From: Actinomycetes bacterium
GTDB lineage: Bacteria > Actinomycetota > Acidimicrobiia > Acidimicrobiales > Ilumatobacteraceae
Direction: 5' to 3'
Length of the DNA: 44,353 nucleotides
Assembly: GCA_025356335.1 (NCBI GenBank)
Contig: JANXUF010000154.1
Location: forward strand, 1-44,353
Of the stretch, positions 24,296 to 32,849 are shown in pieces (position 1 is the stretch's first letter; the number at the start of each line of letters is the position of its first letter). The position numbers and the translations under genes are program-made. Below the pieces are notes generated by a model that was given only the letters and a program-made list of their open reading frames with translations, was not told the DNA's origin and did not search any database.

Positions 24296-25491
24296 GCGCC
24301 GTCGAGGTCGAGCATCTGACGGTCGCCTACGACAAGCAGCCGGTGTTGATCGACGCCAGTCTGACAGTGGAGGAAGGCACCCTGACCTGCGTCCTCGGGC
24401 CATCGGGATGTGGCAAGACGACACTGCTACGTGCCGTCGCCGGCTTCGAGCCGGCCCGCAGCGGCACGATCTCGATCGGCGGCAAGGTCGTCGACGACTC
24501 GTCGAAACGGCTTGCTCCTGAACGACGCCATGTCGGCTACGTCCCGCAGGAGGGTGCGCTCTTCCCGCATCTGACCGTCGGCGCGAACGTCGGTTTTGCG
24601 ATCGGCGGTCCCAACCGTGCCGCGAGGCTCGATCGCGACCGGCGGGTACTCGAACTCCTCGACCTCGTGGGGATGGCAGAGCTGGTCGACCGCATGCCCC
24701 ATCAGCTGTCCGGCGGCCAGCAACAGCGGGTCAGCGTTGCCAGGGCGTTGGCGAGTGACCCAACCGTGGTATTGCTCGACGAACCGTTCGCCTCGCTCGA
24801 CGCTGCGCTGCGCGACCGCCTGCGACATGACATTCGAGACGTTCTACGAGCGGCCGGGACGACGGCGATCCTCGTCACCCACGACCGCGCAGAGGCATTG
24901 TCGCTCGGCGATCAGGTGGCGATCATGCGCGACGGCAAGATCATCCAGGCCGGACCGCCGCGCGAGCTCTACCGCCTGCCGGTCGACCTCGGCGTCGCCA
25001 CGTTCGTCGGCGAGGCGACTGTGCTCCACGCCGTCGTCGACCCGACGCGACCGACGTTCGCATCGACGGTGCTCGGCGAGATGACGCTGCTGCACCCGGC
25101 AGCCGCCGACTGCCAGGTGGTCGTTCGGCCGGAGCAGGTCTGCGTGCGACGGCTCGATGCGATCACGACGGCATCGTCAGCGGAGCGCGCCGGCGGCGCT
25201 GGTGGTGGTGCTGCCGCCGAGTTTGCCGGTGGTGCCGCTGGCGTCGGTCACGGCACCGTCAGACGCGTCGAGTATTACGGCCACGACGCACGCGTCGACA
25301 TCGATCTCGATGCAACGTTCACCGACGTCCATGGAGAATCCTTTGACGCAAACGACCGAGTCGCCGGCGAAAGCGATGAGCGGCGTGGCGGCCCCGTCCG
25401 CGTGATCGCCAGGGTTGCCGGATCGCAATCCTGGGCCGGCGGTGACCGCGTCGTTCTGCATGTCGACTCGCCCGTATGGCCCCTTCCCTGA
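24292..25491 (+). CDS. fbpC: Ferric iron ABC transporter ATP-binding protein
   Basis: 399 residues with Walker A GPSGCGKTT (about 36-44), signature LSGGQQQR, Walker B VVLLDEPFASLD and the switch histidine in THDRAEA. The rest is a TOBE/OB-like regulatory domain. That domain contains a Gly/Ala-rich insert (about residues 300-322: GGAGGGAAAEFAGGAAGVG). Such a flexible insert is unusual for FbpC proteins and makes the protein about 50 residues longer than most. The start is GTG 24292, overlapping the fbpB stop. It ends before a small hairpin and the convergent MttB-family gene. Confidence 0.92.
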   Translation: MSAVEVEHLTVAYDKQPVLIDASLTVEEGTLTCVLGPSGCGKTTLLRAVAGFEPARSGTISIGGKVVDDSSKRLAPERRHVGYVPQEGALFPHLTVGANVGFAIGGPNRAARLDRDRRVLELLDLVGMAELVDRMPHQLSGGQQQRVSVARALASDPTVVLLDEPFASLDAALRDRLRHDIRDVLRAAGTTAILVTHDRAEALSLGDQVAIMRDGKIIQAGPPRELYRLPVDLGVATFVGEATVLHAVVDPTRPTFASTVLGEMTLLHPAAADCQVVVRPEQVCVRRLDAITTASSAERAGGAGGGAAAEFAGGAAGVGHGTVRRVEYYGHDARVDIDLDATFTDVHGESFDANDRVAGESDERRGGPVRVIARVAGSQSWAGGDRVVLHVDSPVWPLP

Positions 25492-25504
25492 CTGCGACCG
25501 ACTC

Positions 25505-25537
25505 CGCCGACCGCTGAAGCGAGCACCGGGGTCGGCG
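25505..25537. terminator. Hairpin between convergent fbpC and MttB-family genes
   Basis: CGCCGACC (25505-25512) pairs exactly with GGTCGGCG (25530-25537) across a 17-base loop, 14 bases after the fbpC stop. It could end transcription from both sides; there is no T tract. Confidence 0.4.
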
Positions 25538-25585
25538 CAGTCGACCGTGCTGGGCGCCGGCGCCGTCGGCAACCGAGGCGAGCGT

Positions 25586-27235
25586 TCAGAAGTCGGTCGC
25601 GACTCCGCCCTCTGCTTTGCGTTTGGCGACGAAGTCGCCCAATTCTTCCTTGACCGCAGCGTCCATCGGAGGAGGCTCGTAGGCACGGAGCATTTCCTTC
25701 CAGATCGAGTTGGCCTTCTGGTGCGCCTGCGGCGAACCGGCTTCCTCCCACGATTCCCAGTTACGCCAGTCGGAGATCATCGGGTGGTGGAACGCCGTGC
25801 GGAATCGCGCCTGTGTATGGGCGGTGCCGAAGAAGTGTCCGCCGGGGCCGACGTCGGTGATCGCCTCAAAGCCGAGCGTGTCCTCGTCGACGATCACGGG
25901 ATCGAGGAACGCGCACGCCATCTGCAGCATTTCGGCGTCGAGGATCATCTTCTCGTATCCGGCATGCAGACCACCCTCCATCCAGCCGGCACCGTGCATC
26001 ATCATGTTGACGCCGCCCATCAACGCTCCCCAGATCGAGAAGACGGACTCGTACGCAGCCTGGGCATCGAGTGCGTTCGCCGCGCAGACGTTGGACGAAC
26101 GGTACGGGAACCCGTAGCGACGGGCAAGCTGACCCCCCATCATCGCCGTGCGCATGTACTCCGGCGTGCCGAACGCCGGAGCGCCGGACTGCATGTCGAC
26201 GTTGGAGGTGAAGCCGCCGTACACGGCAGGCGAGCCGGCGCGAACGACCTGCGTCAGGGTGATGCCGGCGAGCGCTTCGGCGTTCTGCTGGGCGACAGCA
26301 CCCGCAAGCGTGACCGGTGCCATCGCTCCGGCGAGCGTGAACGGCGTCAGCACCACGACCTGGTTGCGTGACGAGTATTCGAGGATTCCCTGCAGCATCG
26401 GAGTGTCCAGCCGCAGTGGTGACGACGAGTTGATGACGGTGAAGATCGACGGTTCGCGCTCGAGGGTCGCGTCGTCGATTCCTCGGGAGATCCTCACCAT
26501 TTCCAGGCAGTCGATGTTGCGCTGGCGGCCGAGGCTGTAGGCGTGGATCGGTTTGTCCGTCAGCGTCAGCGCGTCGTACGTCGCGTCGAGATGGCGCACG
26601 GACGCATGGATGTCGATCGGCTCGACGGGGTACCCGGCGATGAAATTGACGACGTTGAGCATCTGCGACAGACGCAGCAGATTCTGATAGTCGACATGGT
26701 TGCCGGTGCGGCGGCCGCCGTCCATGCTGTAGGTGTTCGGCGCACTGGCGACGGAACCGATGGCGATGGCGTTGCCGCCGATCTCGAGGTTGTGCTCCGG
26801 GTTGTAGCTGTGGAGCGTGAAACTGGATGGAACGGTCGTGATCGTCTCCATCACCATCTCACGTGAGAAGCGCACCCGCGTCTCGCCAGGCCTGATGTCG
26901 GCGCCGGCCGCGGCGAGGAGACGTCTGGCCTCGGGTTCGAGGAACTCCATGCCGATCTCTTCGAGGATGCGCATCGAACCGTTGTGGATCATCTCCAACT
27001 CGTCGGCCGACACGACCTCCGTCGGGTGATAGCGAAGGTGCGGTTGACCGTACGGCCGTTGCTCGGGGAGCTTGCTGCGGACGACATCGCTGCGGCCGCC
27101 GCGACGCCGGCGAGCACCTCCAACCGCTTCGGCAGGATCGACAGCGTGAGCACCGGATTCGGCCACGAAGTCACCTGGCGTCCCGTTCGGCGTTCCGTTC
27201 GAGATGGTTGCACTGATGTTGCCGGTGTCGGACAA
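25586..27235 (-). CDS. MttB-family corrinoid methyltransferase (non-pyrrolysine)
   Basis: 549 residues in the trimethylamine methyltransferase superfamily: LRYHPTEVVSADELEMIHNG, RILEEIGMEFLEPEARRLLA, a glycine-rich barrel, and a C-terminal half with VGPGGHFFGTAHTQARFRTA. The frame has no internal TAG, so this is the pyrrolysine-free type, like the glycine betaine methyltransferase MtgB; the methyl donor is unknown. No corrinoid protein or MtrH-like partner is in the window. The start is TTG 27235, supported by a strong GGGAGGA seven bases upstream. The first 60 residues are disordered. It is divergent from the acyltransferase. Confidence 0.88.
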   Translation of the reverse strand: MSDTGNISATISNGTPNGTPGDFVAESGAHAVDPAEAVGGARRRRGGRSDVVRSKLPEQRPYGQPHLRYHPTEVVSADELEMIHNGSMRILEEIGMEFLEPEARRLLAAAGADIRPGETRVRFSREMVMETITTVPSSFTLHSYNPEHNLEIGGNAIAIGSVASAPNTYSMDGGRRTGNHVDYQNLLRLSQMLNVVNFIAGYPVEPIDIHASVRHLDATYDALTLTDKPIHAYSLGRQRNIDCLEMVRISRGIDDATLEREPSIFTVINSSSPLRLDTPMLQGILEYSSRNQVVVLTPFTLAGAMAPVTLAGAVAQQNAEALAGITLTQVVRAGSPAVYGGFTSNVDMQSGAPAFGTPEYMRTAMMGGQLARRYGFPYRSSNVCAANALDAQAAYESVFSIWGALMGGVNMMMHGAGWMEGGLHAGYEKMILDAEMLQMACAFLDPVIVDEDTLGFEAITDVGPGGHFFGTAHTQARFRTAFHHPMISDWRNWESWEEAGSPQAHQKANSIWKEMLRAYEPPPMDAAVKEELGDFVAKRKAEGGVATDF

Positions 27236-27335
27236 GGCGTTCCTCCCACGAATTCCTTGAACGATCGTACTGCAAATGGGCGGCAGGCGAAGCGCTGACT
27301 GTCTGGCGCGCCCGAACGACTAACCTCGGCACTGC

Positions 27336-28307
27336 GTGAAGATTCGAGGACGCCGACCGCCCTTCGCCACCCGTGACCCTCGTGAGCGTGAAGAGCGTTT
27401 GTACCGGGTCGTCCACGGCACGATCAAACCGATCTACCGCGCGCTGATCCCGACGAACGTCGCCGATCACCATCGGATCCCGGCGAGTGGCGGTGTGATC
27501 GTCGCTTCCAACCACGTCTCCTTCTTCGATTCCGTCGTGCTGATGAACTCGCTGCCACGCCGCCTGTTCTTCATCGGCAAGGCCGAATACATGGACTCGT
27601 GGACGACCCGCAAACTGTTCCCGGCGATGGGTCTGATCCCGATCAACCGTGAGCAGGCGCGCAAGGCCGTCGCCTCACTCGAGGTCGCAGCAGGCGTGCT
27701 GCACCGCGGCGACATGCTCGGCATCTATCCAGAGGGCACGAGGACCCGCGACGGATTGCTGCACAGGGGACACAGCGGCGTCGCCCAACTGGCACTGATG
27801 ACCGGTGCACCGATCCTGCCTGTCGGTCTCGTCGGTACCGGCCGGATCCAACCGGTCGGAACGAGGGTGCCGCGCCCATTCCGCCCGGCGACCGTACGGT
27901 TCGGTGAGCCCATCGACCCGACGTCGTACGGCGGGCCCGGTCGACGTCGCCGACAGCAGATCACGAACGACCTGATGGAGGCGATCCGCCGTCTCAGCGG
28001 CCAGCAGGTCTCTGACGATTTCGCCAGCGATGAACCGCCGCTGATCCGCGGCGGAAACGAGTCGGTGTATCAGGTTCACCACGTCGGAGCGGTCGCCGCG
28101 TCGTGGCGTCAGGCCGCACAGTTCACCGTCACTGACATGTGCACGAGTTTCGACGACGCCAGAGTCGGCAGGATCGAGCGCCTCAGCTGTCAGATCGAAC
28201 ACGACGGCTCGATCCGTTTCACCTCGCAATTGGCGGTCTCCGTCAAGTTCCAATCAGTGGGTTCAGCGATCCACGTCCCAGCACAGCGCCGTCAGCCAGA
28301 GTCATAA
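27336..28307 (+). CDS. PlsC-type acyltransferase fused to a dodecin-like domain
   Basis: Residues 1-235 are a 1-acylglycerol-3-phosphate acyltransferase: the catalytic NHVSFFD motif (H60, D65), FFIGKAEYM, GLIPINRE and the phosphate-binding IYPEGTRTRDG. Most PlsC proteins end there. This one continues with residues 244-306 (VYQVHHVGAVAASWRQAAQ, then DDARVGRIERLSCQIEHDGS and LAVSVKF). These align along their whole length with the free dodecin encoded 21 bases downstream. The PlsC part should make phosphatidic acid at the inner membrane. The tail may assemble into a dodecin-like shell or bind one. GTG 27336 is the only good start; no strong ribosome site. Confidence 0.85.
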   Translation: MKIRGRRPPFATRDPREREERLYRVVHGTIKPIYRALIPTNVADHHRIPASGGVIVASNHVSFFDSVVLMNSLPRRLFFIGKAEYMDSWTTRKLFPAMGLIPINREQARKAVASLEVAAGVLHRGDMLGIYPEGTRTRDGLLHRGHSGVAQLALMTGAPILPVGLVGTGRIQPVGTRVPRPFRPATVRFGEPIDPTSYGGPGRRRRQQITNDLMEAIRRLSGQQVSDDFASDEPPLIRGGNESVYQVHHVGAVAASWRQAAQFTVTDMCTSFDDARVGRIERLSCQIEHDGSIRFTSQLAVSVKFQSVGSAIHVPAQRRQPES

Positions 28308-28328
28308 TTTCGTCAAGGGGGAAGCCAC

Positions 28329-28535
28329 ATGGGGAACACCGTTTATCAGGTGATCGAGCTAATCGGATCGAGTAGCGATTCGTGGGAACTCGCTGCGCAG
28401 AACGCCGTCAGGGAAGCTGCCAAGACATATCAGGATCTGCGTGTCGCCGAGGTCGTGGAGATGGATGTCCTGATCGAGAACGGCTCGATCATCGCCTACC
28501 GAACGAAGCTCCGCCTCAGTTTCAAGAGTTCCTGA
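28329..28535 (+). CDS. Dodecin
   Basis: 68 residues: NTVYQVIELIGSSSDSWELA, then AAKTYQDLRVAEVVEMD and a closing beta strand (YRTKLRLSFKSS). This is the standard beta-alpha-beta-beta dodecin subunit, which forms hollow dodecamers that store flavin or coenzyme A. The flavin-stacking Trp found in some dodecins (LRW) is Val here (LRVAEV), as in many bacterial members. An AAGGGGG ribosome site precedes ATG 28329. It follows a gene that carries a divergent copy of the same domain, and precedes a D-2-hydroxyacid dehydrogenase by 41 bases, all on one strand. Confidence 0.92.
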   Translation: MGNTVYQVIELIGSSSDSWELAAQNAVREAAKTYQDLRVAEVVEMDVLIENGSIIAYRTKLRLSFKSS

Positions 28536-28576
28536 GCCGCTTCGCCGCCGCAGGAGCATCGTCATAGAGTGAGGCG

Positions 28577-29536
28577 ATGCCCCCACCGGTCCTGTTCTGC
28601 TCGGCCACTGCCTGGGAACGCTCTGCGGACGACTGGAGGACGGTTGCGCCAGGCTTGCTACCCGTACTGCTGCGGCCCGGAGTGCGGGTGGCTGACAGCG
28701 ACGTCGCCCGGATCGATGTCGGATTTTTGTCGGCAGACCTGTGGCCGCACCAGTCGGGCAACTTCATGAAGATTGCGACGCAGGCGATGAACCTGCGCTG
28801 GTTCCACACCGCCAGTGCAGGCGTCGACCATCCGGTCTTCGGGTCGCTCCTCGATCGGGGTGTCCGCTTGACGACGTCGTCTGGCGCTTCGGCAACACCG
28901 ATCGCTCACACCGTCATCATGTATCTGCTGGCGATGAGCCGAAACTTGCCCGGATTCATCGACGGGCAACGCCGACAGCACTGGGAGCAACGAACCGTCG
29001 GCGACCTCGAAGGACGCACCCTCGGCGTCATCGGCATGGGTCCGATCGGGGCCGAAGTCGCCAGACTCGCCAAGGAATTCGGGATGCGCGTCATCGCCAT
29101 GCGCCGCACACCCTCCGGAGACGAACCGTGCGAGACGTGGACGCTCGACCGCCTCCACGATCTGCTGCCCGTCGTCGACGACCTCGTGCTGGCGGTGCCG
29201 CTTGCGGACGGAACGCGTGGGCTGATCGGCACTGTGGAACTGGCAGCGATGCCGTCGGGAAGCCGCCTGGTCAACGTCGGGCGTGGTGAACTCGTCGACG
29301 AATCGGCGCTCGTGGCGGCGCTGCGATCCGGTCACATCGGCGCCGCAGCACTCGACGTCTTCACGGTCGAACCATTGCCGCCGGACAGCCCGCTGTGGGC
29401 GATGCCGAACGTCATCATCACGCCGCACTCGTCCGGGACCACCGCCCTCAGCACACAGCGGGCGGTGATGAGGTTCACCGACAACCTCCGGCGCTACATC
29501 AGCGGCGACGACCTCGTCAACGAAGTGCTGCGCTGA
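28577..29536 (+). CDS. D-2-hydroxyacid dehydrogenase
   Basis: 319 residues with a Rossmann GMGPIGAEVARLAKEFGMRV (GxGxxG), the catalytic Arg in VNVGRGELVDESALVAAL, the Glu of DVFTVEPLP and a His in ITPHSSG. This order is that of the D-isomer hydroxyacid dehydrogenase family, close to glyoxylate/hydroxypyruvate reductases. The N-terminus is shorter than usual and starts directly at VLFCSATAW. ATG 28577 has GAGG just upstream. It is probably cotranscribed with the PlsC-dodecin and dodecin genes; whether they share a pathway is unclear. Confidence 0.87.
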   Translation: MPPPVLFCSATAWERSADDWRTVAPGLLPVLLRPGVRVADSDVARIDVGFLSADLWPHQSGNFMKIATQAMNLRWFHTASAGVDHPVFGSLLDRGVRLTTSSGASATPIAHTVIMYLLAMSRNLPGFIDGQRRQHWEQRTVGDLEGRTLGVIGMGPIGAEVARLAKEFGMRVIAMRRTPSGDEPCETWTLDRLHDLLPVVDDLVLAVPLADGTRGLIGTVELAAMPSGSRLVNVGRGELVDESALVAALRSGHIGAAALDVFTVEPLPPDSPLWAMPNVIITPHSSGTTALSTQRAVMRFTDNLRRYISGDDLVNEVLR

Positions 29537-29593
29537 GGACCTTGCCGGCGCGCGCCTGACGAAGGCCGAACCGCCACTACTCGGACGATTCGT

Positions 29594-30097
29594 TCAGCAT
29601 CGTTCGGTGCGATGCAAACCGACGCCCAGCCGCCAGTGTTCGATCACGAGGCGGTCGCCGTCGGGGTGCAACGAGGTGAGCACCGCTTCGTAGAGCCGCA
29701 GTTCGAACAGATGGAACGGCTCCGGGGGAGCGACGGCGCCGGCATATCCGGCTATCACGTCCGCATCGGTGATCTCGATGGCGATACCAGAGATCTTTGC
29801 GTCTCCACCACTCATTGTTCCGTCACCCGGGTTAGCGTGCACCGCGAAACGGCCATCCCGAAGCAGGTCTCTGGCCTTGATCGAACCGGCCATCGAACCG
29901 GCATAGAGAGCGTCCGCGTGGAACTGCAGCTCCGTTCCGCTGACCCGCGGCGCGCCGTCCAACCGCAACGTCGCGAGCACATGGTGTTTCGAGGCCCCGA
30001 ATCGGGCGCGCACCTGCGCTGCCAGCGCCGGCGCTTCATCGGCGAATCGGGTCCATCGTGCGGGTCTGGCCTGCTCCATCCGCTCGACAGTAGACAT
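29594..30097 (-). CDS. Pyridoxamine 5'-phosphate oxidase-fold protein
   Basis: 167 residues of the flavin/F420-binding split-barrel fold: ALAAQVRARFGASKHHVLAT, then LRLDGAPRVSGTELQF, LYAGSMAGSIKARDLLRDGR and FAVHANPGDG. The TLRLDGAPRVS strand pair is characteristic of actinobacterial PNPOx-like proteins, many of which use F420 rather than FMN. The substrate is unknown. ATG 30097 lies 5 bases after the STAS gene, so the two are likely cotranscribed. Confidence 0.8.
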   Translation of the reverse strand: MSTVERMEQARPARWTRFADEAPALAAQVRARFGASKHHVLATLRLDGAPRVSGTELQFHADALYAGSMAGSIKARDLLRDGRFAVHANPGDGTMSGGDAKISGIAIEITDADVIAGYAGAVAPPEPFHLFELRLYEAVLTSLHPDGDRLVIEHWRLGVGLHRTERC

Positions 30098-30102
30098 TCC
30101 GC

Positions 30103-30411
30103 TCAGTCGGTGGTGACGAACTTGTCCATGCCGGTGACCCTGAGCAGATTGGCGACCTGGGACGAAGCGTTCCGGATGCGAACACCGTTGCCGAGGAGCC
30201 TGGCGGCACTACCGATCACCCCGATGCCGGCAGAATCCATGAACGAAACACCGCCGAGATCGAGCACCAGACGATCGTGCAGCCCAGCCAACCGGGTCAC
30301 CGCCAACTTGAACGCCGGTGCCGTCGCCATGTCGATCTCACCGGACACCGACAGCACGGGCACACCATCGTCGACAGCCTCGTCCAATCTCAAGCCGCCT
30401 TCCGACAGCAT
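30103..30411 (-). CDS. STAS-domain anti-sigma factor antagonist
   Basis: 102 residues from ATG 30411 with GGAGGA six bases upstream. The core reads GVPVLSVSGEIDMATAPAFK, LVLDLGGVSFMDSAGIGVIG and a short C-terminal helix. The Ser60 in FMDSAG matches the phosphorylated serine of SpoIIAA-type antagonists, which an anti-sigma kinase phosphorylates and a PP2C phosphatase dephosphorylates. No anti-sigma HATPase gene is adjacent. The bacteriophytochrome-PP2C protein encoded 3.5 kb away is a candidate phosphatase for it (inference only). Confidence 0.9.
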   Translation of the reverse strand: MLSEGGLRLDEAVDDGVPVLSVSGEIDMATAPAFKLAVTRLAGLHDRLVLDLGGVSFMDSAGIGVIGSAARLLGNGVRIRNASSQVANLLRVTGMDKFVTTD

Positions 30412-30593
30412 AGGTTCCTCCAGAATCAGCGCATCATGCCCGGATGCATCAGAATACGGGTGCCGGTGCACTCGCGCACATTTGCAGGCCGGGTCCCCGC
30501 CACGATGTTCGTCGGTCACTTCCCACTTCGACTCTGCCTGACTGTCCGACGGCCTCACCATCGCTGCGAGTGACGTCGGCCGATGAGCAGCGC

Positions 30594-32096
30594 TCAGAGC
30601 TGTACGAGTTGGACGACGAGCCGATACATCGTCGACGTCGGCGTGCGATCCGGCTTCGAGCAGGCGAACAGCGTCAGCCGGTGGTCGGAACCGAAACGTG
30701 AGGATTGGTCGAGGACGTCGTTCGCTGCGTCTGTCGCCGCTGCAGCGGTGCCGACGTAGTCGATGTGGCTCTCGACGACCTGATAGCTGCAATCGACGCC
30801 GTTCTGGCTGGCGGAGATCACCATGCCGGTGGTCAGTCTGTCGAGTTGCCTGAACGGTGCCGGGGGAGTCGTACGGTGGGCACCGAGCACCGAGTTGCCG
30901 CTGGAGCACAACGTGGCTGTGCCAGGCATGTGGACGACGCCGGCATTGAACTGGCTCGTATTGACGACGCCGCCGGCGAGGCTGCCTTCGATGACCTGCC
31001 AGTCACCGATGAACGGCACATGGATCACACCAGGGGTCAACACGGCGGGCGGCGGCGCAGGGATCGGCGGTGGCGGGAGCGCCGGCGGCGTCGTTGTCCA
31101 CGGCGTCCAGGCGTTCGATGCGGTGAGCATCGTGTTCCAGTTGTGTCCGGTGGTGTCGCCGGCCCAGAGCGTCAGCTGGCCGATGTCCTTGTCGTCCGAC
31201 AAACCGATCCAGCCGGACAGGCTGACCCCGGGAGGTGGAGCTGCAAGCGGGAACCAGCCCGACCAACCAGAGCCCACCCCTGGTGTTGCGTAGTCGTGCC
31301 AGACGGTGTTCCCTGTGACCCTGAACATCTCCTGGTTGCCCGACCAGTTACGCCAGACCCCGACGTCGCCGGTCGCACCTGCGGCCGAGCCGAGCGGTGA
31401 CCACGCTGACCATCCACTGCCGATACCAGGGGTCGAGAACGAGTGCCAGACCTGGCCGTCGCCTGCGCTGACGTACAGTTCCTGGTTGTTGACGTTGTTT
31501 CGGCTGACGTGAACGTCGCCGCCCGGTGCAATTCCGGGTGCCGGCGCGCCCAGCGGCGACCATGCAGACCAGCCGGAGCCGAGGCCGGGGGTGGAGAAGC
31601 TGTGCCACACCTGCTGGTCCCTGCCGAGGACGTAGACCTCCTGGTTGTCGAGGTAGTTGCGGCTGACGACGACCTGGCCGTAGACACCGGGCGCGGGGCC
31701 ACCCAATGTTCCCCAGCCGGACCAGCCGCTGCCGCGGCCCGGTGTGGCGAAGTCGTGCCACACGCTGCCGTCCGTCGAAACGACGTAGAGCTCAGGATTG
31801 CCGACGTAGTTCAGGTCGTAGCCGACCTCGACCGAACTGATGCCGGCGGGTGGCCCCGACAGGGTCGACGGCACGCTCCAGGCGCCGTTACTGCCGAACA
31901 AGTGCATGACCTGATTTCCCTGGATCCAGAACTGTTCGGGGTTACCGGTGGTGTTCAGACCGGTCGTACGCGGGTAGTGGTCGACCGATGTCCCGAGTGG
32001 TCCGGCCGCCGACACGGCCGAGATGCCCGACAGGGTCACGAACCCGGTGACCATCGCCGCACTCACGACCAACACTCTCCATGACCTGACGTTCAT
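30594..32096 (-). CDS. Secreted beta-propeller lectin fused to a sortase domain
   Basis: 500 residues from ATG 32096 (GGGAG upstream). A signal peptide (to about residue 31, SAVSAA) is followed by about five repeats of the PLL/tachylectin-type propeller (46-335) with the repeated GSGWSGW/GSGWSAW and VWHSFSTPG motifs. A Pro-rich linker (338-352) leads to a sortase domain (355-500). The sortase part has HVPFIGDWQVIEG, then GVVHMPGTATL, a GAHRTT motif (H407), APFRQLDRL, the TLFAC active site (C479) and the final Arg of YRLVV (R492). All three catalytic residues are thus present, with closest likeness to class E. Sortases normally sit at the membrane without such a domain. No LPXTG/LAXTG substrate was seen in the window. 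Confidence 0.85.
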   Translation of the reverse strand: MNVRSWRVLVVSAAMVTGFVTLSGISAVSAAGPLGTSVDHYPRTTGLNTTGNPEQFWIQGNQVMHLFGSNGAWSVPSTLSGPPAGISSVEVGYDLNYVGNPELYVVSTDGSVWHDFATPGRGSGWSGWGTLGGPAPGVYGQVVVSRNYLDNQEVYVLGRDQQVWHSFSTPGLGSGWSAWSPLGAPAPGIAPGGDVHVSRNNVNNQELYVSAGDGQVWHSFSTPGIGSGWSAWSPLGSAAGATGDVGVWRNWSGNQEMFRVTGNTVWHDYATPGVGSGWSGWFPLAAPPPGVSLSGWIGLSDDKDIGQLTLWAGDTTGHNWNTMLTASNAWTPWTTTPPALPPPPIPAPPPAVLTPGVIHVPFIGDWQVIEGSLAGGVVNTSQFNAGVVHMPGTATLCSSGNSVLGAHRTTPPAPFRQLDRLTTGMVISASQNGVDCSYQVVESHIDYVGTAAAATDAANDVLDQSSRFGSDHRLTLFACSKPDRTPTSTMYRLVVQLVQL

Positions 32097-32183
32097 CGCT
32101 CTCCCACCCCGTCGCCGCGCCACACTGTAGTGGAGCAGGGCACCGAGGGCGATCGCGCCCCCGGAATCGCCGGAACCGGTTGC

Positions 32184-32624
32184 TCACTCCCCGATGTCCT
32201 CGTTCCATACCTCGGGGTAGGCGCTGATGTAGTCGCCGAGCAGGGCGACACACCGGGGATCATCGAGGATGACGACTTCGACACCGTGCTCGGTCAGCCA
32301 ATCGTGACCGCCGACAAACGTCTGCTGCTCACCAATGACCAGGCGACTGATGCCGAATTGACGGATCAACCCGCTGCAATACCAGCACGGGGACAGGGTG
32401 GTCGCCATCGTCGTGCCGCGATAGGAGCGCTGTCTGCCGGCATTGCGGAAGGCATCGGTTTCACCGTGGATCGATGGGTCTCCGAGTTGCACCCGCCGGT
32501 TGTGTCCCCGTCCGAGGAGCGTTCCGTCCGCGGCGAACAACGCACCCCCGATGGGGATGCCACCCTCGGCGAACCCGATCTGGGCCTCCTCGAAGGCGAT
32601 ATCGAGCATCTGACGATCGTCCAT
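32184..32624 (-). CDS. Cytosine deaminase-like protein (yeast FCY1 type)
   Basis: 146 residues of the CDA superfamily: the zinc motif HGE (H53, E55) and PCWYC (C80, C83), with FEEAQIGFAEGGIPIGGALF at the N-terminus and a C-terminal DPRCVALLGDYISAYPEVWN ending EDIGE. The C-terminal ending and overall size match the small zinc-dependent cytosine deaminase of fungi (FCY1) rather than the large CodA. It should act on free cytosine or a related base. It is upstream of the lectin-sortase gene on the same strand, 88 bases away. Confidence 0.85.
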   Translation of the reverse strand: MDDRQMLDIAFEEAQIGFAEGGIPIGGALFAADGTLLGRGHNRRVQLGDPSIHGETDAFRNAGRQRSYRGTTMATTLSPCWYCSGLIRQFGISRLVIGEQQTFVGGHDWLTEHGVEVVILDDPRCVALLGDYISAYPEVWNEDIGE

Positions 32625-32849
32625 CGTCCAGTCCTACCACGAACGCCGCAGACGCCCACGCGAGAGTTCGCCACCCCCGTCCTCGTGAGTCGATGCTCGA
32701 AACGTCGTGGTCACGGCGGTGACACACACGGGTCCGATCTGTTCCTCATGACGAATATGATGTGACCGGGCGATGACAAGCCGTCCGGCGTGGGCAACGC
32801 TGGACGGCGCTCACTCCCGCTCCATCGACCATTGTCACGAAATCAACTG

